A DNA stretch of 14,163 bases from JACCXJ01 sp050740695 (GTDB lineage Bacteria > Pseudomonadota > Gammaproteobacteria > JACCXJ01): positions 1 to 14,163 of the forward strand of contig JBOIDR010000113.1 of the NCBI GenBank assembly GCA_050740695.1, in the 5' to 3' direction. The notes under the pieces were generated by a model. That model was not told the origin of the DNA, did not search any database, and saw nothing but the letters and a program-made list of their open reading frames with translations. Each line of letters opens with the position of its first letter. Positions within the stretch are counted from its first letter, which is position 1. The position numbers were made by a program, and so were the translations under genes. Positions 1-6,285 of this stretch are shown in pieces.

Positions 1-119
1 CTCTCGGTGGTCACATGGTTTCCCAACCGTGATTATTCCGAGTTTTGGAGGCTTCGTCGATCCCCTACCCCCTGTGATCTCTAGGATTCCGCGGGATGAA
101 CGCTACGCAAAGTGGGAAA

Positions 120-310
120 TGCACCCGACCGACTTTGCGTCCCAGCATTCCCTCAACCTGTTTGTTGAAGCGATTATTGCCCAAGGGAGTCCCGGTTTGC
201 CAAACCTCCCGGATCTGTTTCAATTGACCCGCATCTACATGAACCCGGAAACAGACCCTGTAGGTCTGCTGGCGCTCCGCTTCGCTGCTTCCCAGTGCCC
301 GGTTAGCCCT
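120..310 (-). pseudogene. C-terminal remnant of a REP-associated tyrosine transposase (RAYT)
   Basis: The minus strand encodes a stretch of about 60 residues containing SSEAERQQTYRVCFRVHVD, LKQIREVWQTGTPLGNNRF and VEGMLGRKVG. This is the pattern of the C-terminal tail of RAYT/TnpA-REP proteins (AERQxxYRxLF, then xIRExWQTGTPLGNxRF, then LGRKVG). RAYTs are single-copy Y1 HUH transposases thought to mobilise palindromic REP sequences. The catalytic part (HUH motif and tyrosine) is absent; the frame upstream of the match runs into the desaturase fragment on the other strand, and downstream it leaves the family after LGRKVG. No start codon of its own can be assigned. The family call rests on remembered motif patterns and is fairly secure; the exact edges are approximate. 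Confidence 0.68.
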
Positions 311-324
311 CGTGAGAAACAACG

Positions 325-777
325 ATGGAGTCCGCCCCCCGAGTATTGATCCTGTCCGGCGCGAGCGAGGTCTATTTCTCGGTGGCGGAGCACGGTTGGC
401 CCTATCTACTCGACAGTATTTTCGCCATCCTGGCGGTCGCCGAAACCTGCATCTACTGGATCCACCGTGCCCTGCATACCCGTTTTCTCTACCGGCACCT
501 GCATGGCTTCCACCACCGGTTTCGAGAGCCCACCCCGCTGGCCAGCCTGGCGTTTCATCCGCTCGATTCGTTTGCACAGGCCCTGCCCTATCGTATCTGT
601 GCGCTCTTGTTGCCCCTGCACGTGTGGGTATACAAGGGCTTCGTCACCATGGTGACGATCTGGGCCGGCATGATCCACGATCGCATCCGCTGGACCCCAT
701 TGAGCTTCATCAACCACGCAGGATGTCACACGGCCCACCAATGGTATTTCCGGTATAACTACGGACAGGAATCGTAG
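325..777 (+). pseudogene. C-5 sterol desaturase (ERG3/SC5D-type) fragment, truncated at both ends
   Basis: The 150-residue frame matches the core of the fatty acid hydroxylase/sterol desaturase superfamily, closest in pattern to lathosterol oxidase (ERG3): YWIHRALH (first His box, H47 and H51), HLHGFHH (second box, H60, H63, H64), PTPLASLAFHPLDSFAQALPY, and INHAGCHTAHQWYFRYNYGQ (third box). These membrane di-iron enzymes introduce a double bond in the sterol ring. Family members are usually about 250-350 residues with extra N-terminal membrane segments and a C-terminal part after NYGQ (typically YFTLWDRL); both are missing here. The family match starts near residue 11, and the frame stops two residues after NYGQ. 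In the third box the usual HxxHH reads H135-T-A-H138-Q139, so one predicted iron ligand is replaced by Gln. Together this indicates a dead gene. The nominal ATG at 325 is unlikely to be the original start. Confidence 0.8.
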
Positions 778-783
778 CCCGAG

Positions 784-808
784 GATGCGCTGAGGTACGA
801 AGCGCATC
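784..808. repeat. Palindromic REP-like hairpin
   Basis: GATGCGCT (784-791) and AGCGCATC (801-808) form a perfect 8-bp stem with a 9-base loop, seven bases after the desaturase stop. It is not followed by a T run, so it is not an obvious intrinsic terminator. It resembles intergenic repeats of the 'cgtaggatgcg...' kind common in proteobacterial genomes; that likeness is from memory. Confidence 0.55.
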
Positions 809-852
809 TATCGAGTGATGCCCCGCGACTGATGCGCCTCCTTACGTCGGAA

Positions 853-907
853 CATCCTACGATTGTTTACATTTCAAAGGACCTAACCGTTCAGGAATCG
901 TAGGATG
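853..907. repeat. 12-bp perfect inverted repeat
   Basis: CATCCTACGATT (853-864) is the exact reverse complement of AATCGTAGGATG (896-907), with a 31-base spacer. The right arm belongs to a 12-mer, CAGGAATCGTAG (892-903), that also occurs at 766-777 as the last codons of the desaturase fragment. The remainder of 778-1074 holds the hairpin at 784-808 and no recognisable gene. Confidence 0.6.
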
Positions 908-1074
908 CAGCACGATGTGATGCTCATCGTTGCCGGAGTTTGGCGGGCACAGAAAGCGTGCCTATCTACTGGGCTTCCCATTGTTAGGGAAAAGGCGGGA
1001 TGCGGGTGGGACGGTGGATTTGCCCAAGTTCTCCATCCTAGCCTTCCTCCTGGAGGACGGAGGGACGGGTGCAC

Positions 1075-1530
1075 TTAAATCGAGCGCGTGAGCGCGCGGT
1101 CGTGCACCCTCGAAAGCAGTAGTTGCGCGATGATCGCCCGGCCCAGCGCGAGGAACATGTCCCACTGCGTATCCCAGACGTCACCTTGCATGCCCAGGAA
1201 CCTCCGCCGAGCCGCCGCCGATCACCGCGGCCCACCACTCGATGAGCTCGTAAGCGGCGCTGATCGCGAGGCAGATCGAGCAGACGATGAAGAAGAGCCA
1301 CCCGCCCGGCTTGAGCGGCGAAGTGCGCAGCAGGATCTCGCGCGCAATCATCGCCGCACGAATCCCTGCGCGAAATGGCCGAGCCGGTCGTAAGGATTAC
1401 GGGTCAGATCGAACAGCTCCTGCACCCAGAACCCGGGCGGCACGTTCGCGTAGGTGTAGGTGGCCGCCCACGATCAGGATGAGTGCATGGATCGCGATCA
1501 GCACGTACACCAGGTTCGTCAGCCGGCAGG
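1075..1530 (-). pseudogene. Multiply frameshifted DUF2238 (YjdF-like) inner-membrane protein gene
   Basis: Reading the minus strand through three frame changes reconstructs a DUF2238/YjdF-type membrane protein: RLTNLVYVLIAIHALILIVGGH, shift near 1460, YTYANVPPGFWVQELFDLTR then NPYDRLGHFAQGFV, shift near 1355, MIAREILLRTSPLKPGGWLF then ICLAISAAYELIEWWAAVIG, shift near 1200, FLGMQGDVWDTQWDMFLALG, then LLLSRVHDRALTRSI and a stop at 1075-1077. The motifs YELIEWW and QGDVWDTQWDM are typical of the family, whose function is not well established. The N-terminal part (roughly the first 50-60 residues) is absent; nothing in 1531-1749 continues it. No single frame longer than about 50 family residues remains, so no functional product is expected unless the frame changes are base-calling errors. 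Confidence 0.78.
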
Positions 1531-1749
1531 GGCGCGCCCGCGGCCCCGACCCCCGCTGGACAGCTAGCCCCCATGGCGCAAGGGGGCGACGGGGCCTGTG
1601 GTCGCCCCCGCCGCGGCGCGGCTTCGCCGGCGCTCGTGAGACATCCGCGGGTCCAAGACGTATCTCTTGTATAAGCGTATAAGCAAACAAATACCGTCTC
1701 GCCGGGCGTTGTAATCTACATATGGCCGGTTCTTTGCGTTTGGCGCTAC

Positions 1750-2635
1750 ATGCCCAATCCGGCCGGAACAAGGAGGGGATCGAGACACAAGACGCAGGCC
1801 GCCTGTTGCGCGCTGACCCTGGTGCTGGCCGCACCCGCGCCGGCGGAACCGGTAACCGCGCAGCAGGGCGAGATAGTCGAGTTGCACATGGATCAGGCCC
1901 ACGGAAAGGCGACGGAGGGCATCACGAAGGATCCCACGGGCAAGGTGGGGTCATCCCTCCTTGCGCTCTATCAGGGGTACCGGGCGTATCAGGTACTGCG
2001 CCGCACCGGCCTCATCGGGGTGGGGCCAGCCTTCCGGCCCAGCGACGGGCTCGCTCGCGTCCAGGACGGCTATGTGGAGATCGAGGCCATCGCCGCGTCC
2101 GACGGTGGAGGCCTGGTCACCGATCTCGAAGAGATGGGCATGCACGACTCGAGGGTGCTCGGGCGCATGGTGTCCGGGCAGTTCCCCATCGCCAAGATCC
2201 AAGGGCTGGCCGACCTACAGAGCCTCCAGTTTGCTCGCCCGTCGTATACGGTGACCAGCGCGGGCTCCGTCACGACCCAGGGCGACCGCGCTACACCATG
2301 ACGGTGGCCGTCACCGATCCGATGTCGGGTGACGCCGTTTTGGTATCGTCGGGAGCGAGTCAGGGGGCTTGCGTGGCACGACGGAGGTGACGTGCAACGG
2401 GTTCGACCGCCTGCTCGGAAGCGGCGGCAAGGACTGGATCGACGGCGGCTCCGACGGGGACAGGATGTCCGGCGGCCGGGGCAGGGACAGGCTGATCGGT
2501 GGCACACGGAATGACACCCTGGTGGGCAACCAGGGACGGGATGTACTGAAGGGTGGTCGTGGCAGGGACCGGTTGGATGGCGGCCTACGGACGGACGCCC
2601 GCAAGGGAGGGCACAAGCACCGGTGCGAGCGATGA
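1750..2635 (+). pseudogene. Secreted protease-like N-terminus joined to an RTX repeat tail (decayed gene)
   Basis: The first frame (1750-2301) has a basic start, a signal-peptide-like segment (CCALTLVLAAPAPAEPVTA) and a region ending GRMVSGQFPIAKIQGLADLQ, ARPSYTVTSAGSVTTQGD. I associate the latter with the propeptide region of large secreted subtilisin-like (S8) proteins, where TTQGD precedes the catalytic domain; this is a memory-based, moderate inference. No catalytic domain follows. The frame stops at 2301, a second frame carries YTMTVAVTDPMSGD (about 2293-2340), and a third, open from 2333, carries GIVGSESGGLRGTTEVTCNG and RTX repeats to the stop at 2633-2635. A large internal deletion plus at least one frameshift would explain this. 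The start is uncertain: a strong AAGGAGG lies near 1769 with no ATG at proper distance behind it, which suggests the original start codon was lost. Confidence 0.6.
2444..2605 (+). repeat. Six RTX (hemolysin-type calcium-binding) nonapeptide repeats
   Basis: Six consecutive nine-residue units follow the GGxGxDxLx pattern: GGSDGDRMS, GGRGRDRLI, GGTRNDTLV, GNQGRDVLK, GGRGRDRLD, GGLRTDARK, with a partial unit before (GGKDWID) and GG after. Such repeats bind calcium in a beta-roll and are typical of proteins secreted by type I systems. The array is short, and no type I secretion genes are in the window. Confidence 0.8.
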
Positions 2636-2693
2636 CAGGAGCCCAGGAAAGCGGTGTCTCGCTGATCCTCGCACCGGATGTTAGTTAGGACCC

Positions 2694-2721
2694 GGCCCCG
2701 CCTCGAGCGGGGCCTTTTTTT
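2694..2721 (+). terminator. Rho-independent terminator
   Basis: GGCCCCGC (2694-2701) pairs perfectly with GCGGGGCC (2707-2714) around a five-base loop, followed by seven T residues (2715-2721). It lies 59 bases after the stop of the RTX frame and is in the right orientation to end that transcript. A second GCGGGGCC follows at 2723-2730. Confidence 0.88.
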
Positions 2722-2758
2722 AGCGGGGCCGTTCGCGTAGGCGCGACGCGCGCCTCTT

Positions 2759-2986
2759 CTAGGGAGGGCCCCGGAAATGTCCGAAGAGCGTCGTCAGGCC
2801 ACCGATGAGGGCGAGGCCCGCGATGTAGAGGTCGGTCGCGCCTTCTTCGACGTCGATGCACATATCCTGATTCTCCGTCGGGCTCACGTAGTCCCAGAAG
2901 CCGAGGTAGGCCGCGAACACGGATATTGCGGCCCCCACGACGACGAGGCTCGGGAGCGGATGCGATCTCGGGTGGCGTGCGGGCAT
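2759..2986 (-). CDS. Small two-helix membrane protein, function unknown
   Basis: A 75-residue protein not recognised as a named family. It has a basic, Pro/His-containing N-terminus (MPARHPRSHPLPS), a first membrane segment (about residues 13-28, LVVVGAAISVFAAYLGFW), a short acidic loop (ENQDMCIDVEEGATD) and a second membrane segment (LYIAGLALIGGLTTLFG). The ATG at 2984-2986 was chosen because GGAG lies eight bases upstream; the frame could extend 15 residues further but without a ribosome site. It is transcribed away from the downstream operon, so the two share the 2987-3276 intergenic region. It could encode a real small membrane protein; the evidence is frame, ribosome site and hydrophobic pattern only. 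Confidence 0.5.
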   Translation of the reverse strand: MPARHPRSHPLPSLVVVGAAISVFAAYLGFWDYVSPTENQDMCIDVEEGATDLYIAGLALIGGLTTLFGHFRGPP

Positions 2987-3050
2987 GGCGGTCACTCCCA
3001 TGGATACACCAAAAGTAATGTTCACCGACAAGGGGATTTGCCCAGTAGGC

Positions 3051-3102
3051 AGTCAAGCCCGATAGGGAGTCAAGCCCGATAGGTCATCAAGAGGTCATCA
3101 AG
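3051..3102. repeat. Two adjacent short tandem repeats upstream of the operon
   Basis: AGTCAAGCCCGATAGG occurs at 3051-3066 and again at 3068-3083 (period 17). AGGTCATCAAG follows at 3081-3091 and 3092-3102 (period 11), overlapping the first array. They lie in the intergenic region between the minus-strand small membrane protein gene and the plus-strand operon. No convincing sigma-70 promoter was identified in 2987-3276; a GATAAT at about 3194-3199 is the best -10-like match, without a clear -35. Confidence 0.7.
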
Positions 3103-3276
3103 CCCGCAGCGGCGTCCCGCGAGGGGCTGGCCCGTCGCGTGTGGCGCGGCTTGCCGACGGGATGCCCGGTGTGGATGGCGACGGGCTATCTTGCGATAAT
3201 GGCTTGGTCCCGCGCCCTTATAAGGCGTGCGACGAGGAAACGCCATATACGACGTGTGAAATGCCCTTTCGAAGAA

Positions 3277-3564
3277 ATGATCGTGGCCCCCTTTGTCAGG
3301 ATAGACATCACCCCCTTGGAATCGGAGGTCGCGGGCCTCATCGTGGAGACGCTCGACCTCAAGATGGAGCCCGCGCACATCGAGCCCGAAGCGCCCTTGT
3401 TCGGCACCGGTCTCGGCCTCGATTCCATCGACGCCCTGGAGCTGTCTCTCGCCATCTCGCGCGCTTACGGTTACCGGTTGCGCTCCGACGACCCCCACAT
3501 CACCGAGACCTTTTCGTCGCTTCGGGCGCTGTGTAGCGCCATCGCGCGCTGCCGTACCAAGTGA
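3277..3564 (+). CDS. Acyl carrier protein of an APE-type pathway
   Basis: This 95-residue protein has the four-helix carrier protein pattern with the phosphopantetheine attachment motif GLGLDSIDALEL, Ser50 being the attachment residue. It would hold the starter and growing chain as a thioester for the ketosynthase, reductase and dehydratases encoded downstream. The ATG at 3277 gives the usual length for the family; the frame is open further upstream with a GTG at 3256 and earlier codons, but the extra residues are basic and look like translated intergenic sequence. The ribosome site is weak (GAAGAA). It resembles the ApeE/ApeF carrier proteins in context; which of the two cannot be said, and only one copy is present. 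It is first in the operon, 15 bases before the ligase. Confidence 0.88.
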   Translation: MIVAPFVRIDITPLESEVAGLIVETLDLKMEPAHIEPEAPLFGTGLGLDSIDALELSLAISRAYGYRLRSDDPHITETFSSLRALCSAIARCRTK

Positions 3565-3579
3565 GGCGCATGGGTACGC

Positions 3580-4923
3580 ATGAATACCCTCCCCTTGCTC
3601 GGTCCTGGCGACCCCGATGCGGTGATGGTCTACACGGAGGGCGAGCCGTATACCCGGGCCCACTTCCTCGCAGAGGTCATCGCCCTCGCTGACGAGCTGC
3701 CGGACCGGCCCACGGCCCTCAACCTGGTCCGGGATCGGTATCACTTCCTCGTCACCTTCGCGGCCGCCCTGCTGCGTGGGCAGACCACCCTCCTGCCGCC
3801 CACCCGGGCACCGACTGCCTTGGCAGGGCTGGCGCAGCAATACCCCGCGAGCTACTGCCTGACGGACGGACCCGACACCGTACAGGGACTCGCTGCCTTT
3901 CACTATCCCTCAGCTGATCGGCCGACCCGGGACCGGTGCATCCCGGAGATCCCCAGTGAGCGCACCGCGGCCGTGGTCTTCACCTCCGGCACCAGCGGCG
4001 TGCCGAAAGCGAACCGGAAGACCTGGGGGGCGCTCAGCATCGTGGCGCGCCGCACCGCCGTGCGCTTCGGACTCGCCGATCCGCCGGCCGTCACGGTGGT
4101 GGCGACCGTCCCGCACCACCACATGTTCGGCCTGGAAACCTCCATCATGCTCCCGCTTCAATGCGGGCTCGGCTGCTATTCCGGCAAGCCATTGTTTCCA
4201 GAGGATATTCTCCGTGCCCTCCAACGGGTACCCGCCCCCCGGGTGCTGGTCACGACGCCCTTGCACCTGCGCGCCTGCCTCATGGAGCGGACCGCCTTGC
4301 CGGCGCTCTGCTTCATCCTGTGTGCGACGGCGCCGCTCGCCCGCGCATGGGCCCTGGAGGCCGAGACGATGTTCGATACCAGCGTCCACGAGATCTACGG
4401 CTGTGCCGAGGCCGGGAGCGTCGCGACCCGGCGCACGGTGGCGGACCCCACCTGGCAGACGCTCGACGGTATCCGCATGTGTCGGGATGGCGATCAAGAC
4501 CAACTGGAGGCAAGCTATCTTCCCCGGCGCGTCCCGTTCCCCGATCGCGTCACCCCCCTCGGGGCGGAGCGCTTCCTCCTCCACGGACGGCCCGCCGAGG
4601 AGGTCAACATCGGTGGGCGCCGCACGACCCTGGCCGATCTCGACCACCAGTTGAACGCCATCGATGGGGTGCGCGACGGGGCGTTCTTCCTGCCGCCGGA
4701 TGGGCAGGCGCTCGTGACCCGACTCGTGGCTTTCGCGGTCGCGCCGGGCAAAGGCCGGGAAGAGGTCCTGGGGGAGCTCAGGAAGCGCATCGACTCCGCG
4801 TTCCTACCTAGACCCCTGTACCTCGTCGAGGCCCTCCCGCGCAACGAGACCGGCAAGCTGCCGCGCGAGGGGTTGTCGACTTTGGAAGAGGCCTGCCGCA
4901 GACGGGAGATCCATGGGGGCTGA
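3580..4923 (+). CDS. AMP-forming acyl/aryl ligase (ApeH-like)
   Basis: A 447-residue member of the adenylate-forming (ANL) superfamily. Visible motifs are the P-loop FTSGTSGVPK (134-143), the aromatic-pocket segment PHHHMFGLE (178-186), YGCAEAG (273-279), LHGRPAEEVNIGGRR (334-348) and the C-terminal LPRNETGKLPRE (419-430) with catalytic Lys426. It would adenylate a carboxylic acid and transfer it to the carrier protein encoded just upstream. In APE and xanthomonadin pathways the homologous ligase activates an aryl starter such as 4-hydroxybenzoate or a hydroxycinnamate; the substrate here is inferred only. The length is short for the superfamily (usually 500 or more) but normal for this subgroup. 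Its end overlaps the next gene by 11 bases. Confidence 0.88.
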   Translation: MNTLPLLGPGDPDAVMVYTEGEPYTRAHFLAEVIALADELPDRPTALNLVRDRYHFLVTFAAALLRGQTTLLPPTRAPTALAGLAQQYPASYCLTDGPDTVQGLAAFHYPSADRPTRDRCIPEIPSERTAAVVFTSGTSGVPKANRKTWGALSIVARRTAVRFGLADPPAVTVVATVPHHHMFGLETSIMLPLQCGLGCYSGKPLFPEDILRALQRVPAPRVLVTTPLHLRACLMERTALPALCFILCATAPLARAWALEAETMFDTSVHEIYGCAEAGSVATRRTVADPTWQTLDGIRMCRDGDQDQLEASYLPRRVPFPDRVTPLGAERFLLHGRPAEEVNIGGRRTTLADLDHQLNAIDGVRDGAFFLPPDGQALVTRLVAFAVAPGKGREEVLGELRKRIDSAFLPRPLYLVEALPRNETGKLPREGLSTLEEACRRREIHGG

Positions 4924-5221
4924 CAAGACCTGCGTGATCGATGCTGCTCATCCGGCGATCGCCGGCCATTTCCCCGGTGATCCGGTGGTCCCCGGGGTCG
5001 TGATCCTCACGGAGTTGATGGCTGCGATCCTGGAAGGCACCCCGGAGGGTATCGCGTTCACCGCCGTGCCGCGGGTCAAGTTCCTGTCGCCATTGAGGCC
5101 TGACGAGGCCTTCGATCTGCATTGGGAGGGCGTTTGCGATGGGGTGATCGCCTTCACCTGCACGGCCGGCGGGAGGCCCGTGGCCATGGGTCGGCTGGCC
5201 TTCCGGCCGAAGCATCGATGA
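4913..5221 (+). CDS. apeI: FabZ-like 3-hydroxyacyl carrier protein dehydratase (ApeI-like)
   Basis: A 102-residue single hotdog domain with the signature HPAIAGHFPGDPVVPGVVIL, where His19 of GHFPGDP is the expected catalytic His of FabZ-type dehydratases. It would remove water from the 3-hydroxyacyl chain to form a double bond. The acidic residue that follows the His by 14 positions in FabZ is Thr33 here, with Glu34 next to it. The ATG overlaps the ligase by 11 bases and the TGA overlaps the following ATG (ATGA), so translational coupling is likely. It forms the dehydratase pair with the ApeP-like protein encoded further down. ApeI is assigned from size, motif and context. Confidence 0.8.
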   Translation: MGADKTCVIDAAHPAIAGHFPGDPVVPGVVILTELMAAILEGTPEGIAFTAVPRVKFLSPLRPDEAFDLHWEGVCDGVIAFTCTAGGRPVAMGRLAFRPKHR

Positions 5222-6162
5222 GCCTTGGCTGGCGGAGACAGCGCGAGCGTGGCCATCGGCTGTTACTGGCAATGATCTTCGGGATCGCGCTCTGCCTCGG
5301 CCGCGGCGTTGCCCGCGCCCTGCTCTACCCGATCGTCTGGTACTTCGTCGTGTTCTCGGGACCTTCCCGGCGCGCCGCGCGGCGCTATCTGGCGCGCGTC
5401 CTGGGCCGCCGCCCCGGCCCGTCCGATCTCATTCGGCACTTTTACGCCTTCGCCTCGATCATCCTCGATCGGGCCTACCTATTGACCGGCCAATTCCACC
5501 GTTTCAACATCACCATCGAAGGCCTAGAGGTCCTCGCCGCGCGTCTCGGGGAGGGACAGGGCTGCCTCTTGCTCGGCTCGCACCTCGGCTGTTTCGAGGT
5601 GGTGCGCGCGTGCGGCCGGGGAGATGGGATCGAGGTCAAGCTGGTGATGCACGAGGACAACGCGCCCATGATCCGGGCGGCACTCGCGCGGCTGAATCCC
5701 GAGGCCGTGACCGATGTGATCCCCGCCGGGACGGCGGAGGCCATGTTGCGGGTTCAGGAGTGCCTGGCTCGGGGCGGGGTCGTGGGGATCCTCGGCGATC
5801 GCGTGGTAAACCCGGCGCACGTCGTCGAATGCCCGTTCCTCGGCAGGCCCGCGGCCTTCCCGGCCGACACCTTTCGGCTCGCGAGCCTCCTGGAGGCGCC
5901 GGTGGTGTTGTTCTTCGGTCTCTATCTGGGCGGGAACCGTTACGCGATTCACTTCGAGCTCCTGGCCGAGCGCATCGAGCGTGCCCGGCCCGATCGCGCC
6001 GGTGTCGCTCGCTATTGGACGGAACGCTACGCCGCACGCCTCGAGCACTACTGCCGAATGGCGCCGTATAACTGGTTCAATTTTTACGACTACTGGGGGG
6101 AAGAGGATGCCGCCACGACGACCGCCGCGATGGCTGCGCCCGCAGAGCGCCTGCCGAGATGA
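5218..6162 (+). CDS. LpxL/HtrB-like lipid acyltransferase (acyltransferase half of ApeJ type)
   Basis: A 314-residue member of the lysophospholipid acyltransferase superfamily. It has a basic N-terminus with a hydrophobic anchor (about 15-47), the HxxxxE motif in SHLGCFE (His122, Glu127), ILGDRV (191-196), FLGRPAAFPADTFRLAS (207-223) and a C-terminal NWFNFYDYW (285-293). These proteins act at the cytoplasmic face of the inner membrane and transfer an acyl group from a carrier protein to a lipid or glycolipid acceptor; in APE systems they are thought to attach the polyene to its anchor. The ATG at 5218 forms an ATGA overlap with the dehydratase stop; the frame is open upstream inside that gene but the overlap start gives the family N-terminus. 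In many APE clusters this domain is fused to a glycosyltransferase; here the glycosyltransferase is a separate gene at the operon's end. Confidence 0.85.
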   Translation: MSLGWRRQRERGHRLLLAMIFGIALCLGRGVARALLYPIVWYFVVFSGPSRRAARRYLARVLGRRPGPSDLIRHFYAFASIILDRAYLLTGQFHRFNITIEGLEVLAARLGEGQGCLLLGSHLGCFEVVRACGRGDGIEVKLVMHEDNAPMIRAALARLNPEAVTDVIPAGTAEAMLRVQECLARGGVVGILGDRVVNPAHVVECPFLGRPAAFPADTFRLASLLEAPVVLFFGLYLGGNRYAIHFELLAERIERARPDRAGVARYWTERYAARLEHYCRMAPYNWFNFYDYWGEEDAATTTAAMAAPAERLPR

Positions 6163-6285
6163 GGCGGGTCCATGGTTCGCGGGTGCGGCGGCCGCCATGG
6201 GGATGAGCGTCGCGCCCCGCTCTGGGCCAGCTCCTGTCGATGGCGACGCGCGCGGCGGGCGATGCGCATGATGGAATGCCCGTCG

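Noticed and set aside
29..349. Plus-strand 106-codon frame at the window start
   Set aside because: The opposite strand shows clear RAYT C-terminal motifs over the same bases, so this frame is its shadow.
3051..3102. CRISPR-like repeats
   Set aside because: Units are 11-17 bases with no spacers; simple tandem duplications rather than a repeat-spacer array.
3070..3903. Long minus-strand open frame over the carrier protein gene
   Set aside because: Low-complexity translation opposite a carrier protein and ligase with full motifs; a shadow.
6172..6285. N-terminal extension of the ketosynthase
   Set aside because: The frame is open but encodes an Arg-rich stretch without ketosynthase similarity; the family N-terminus starts at about 6286.
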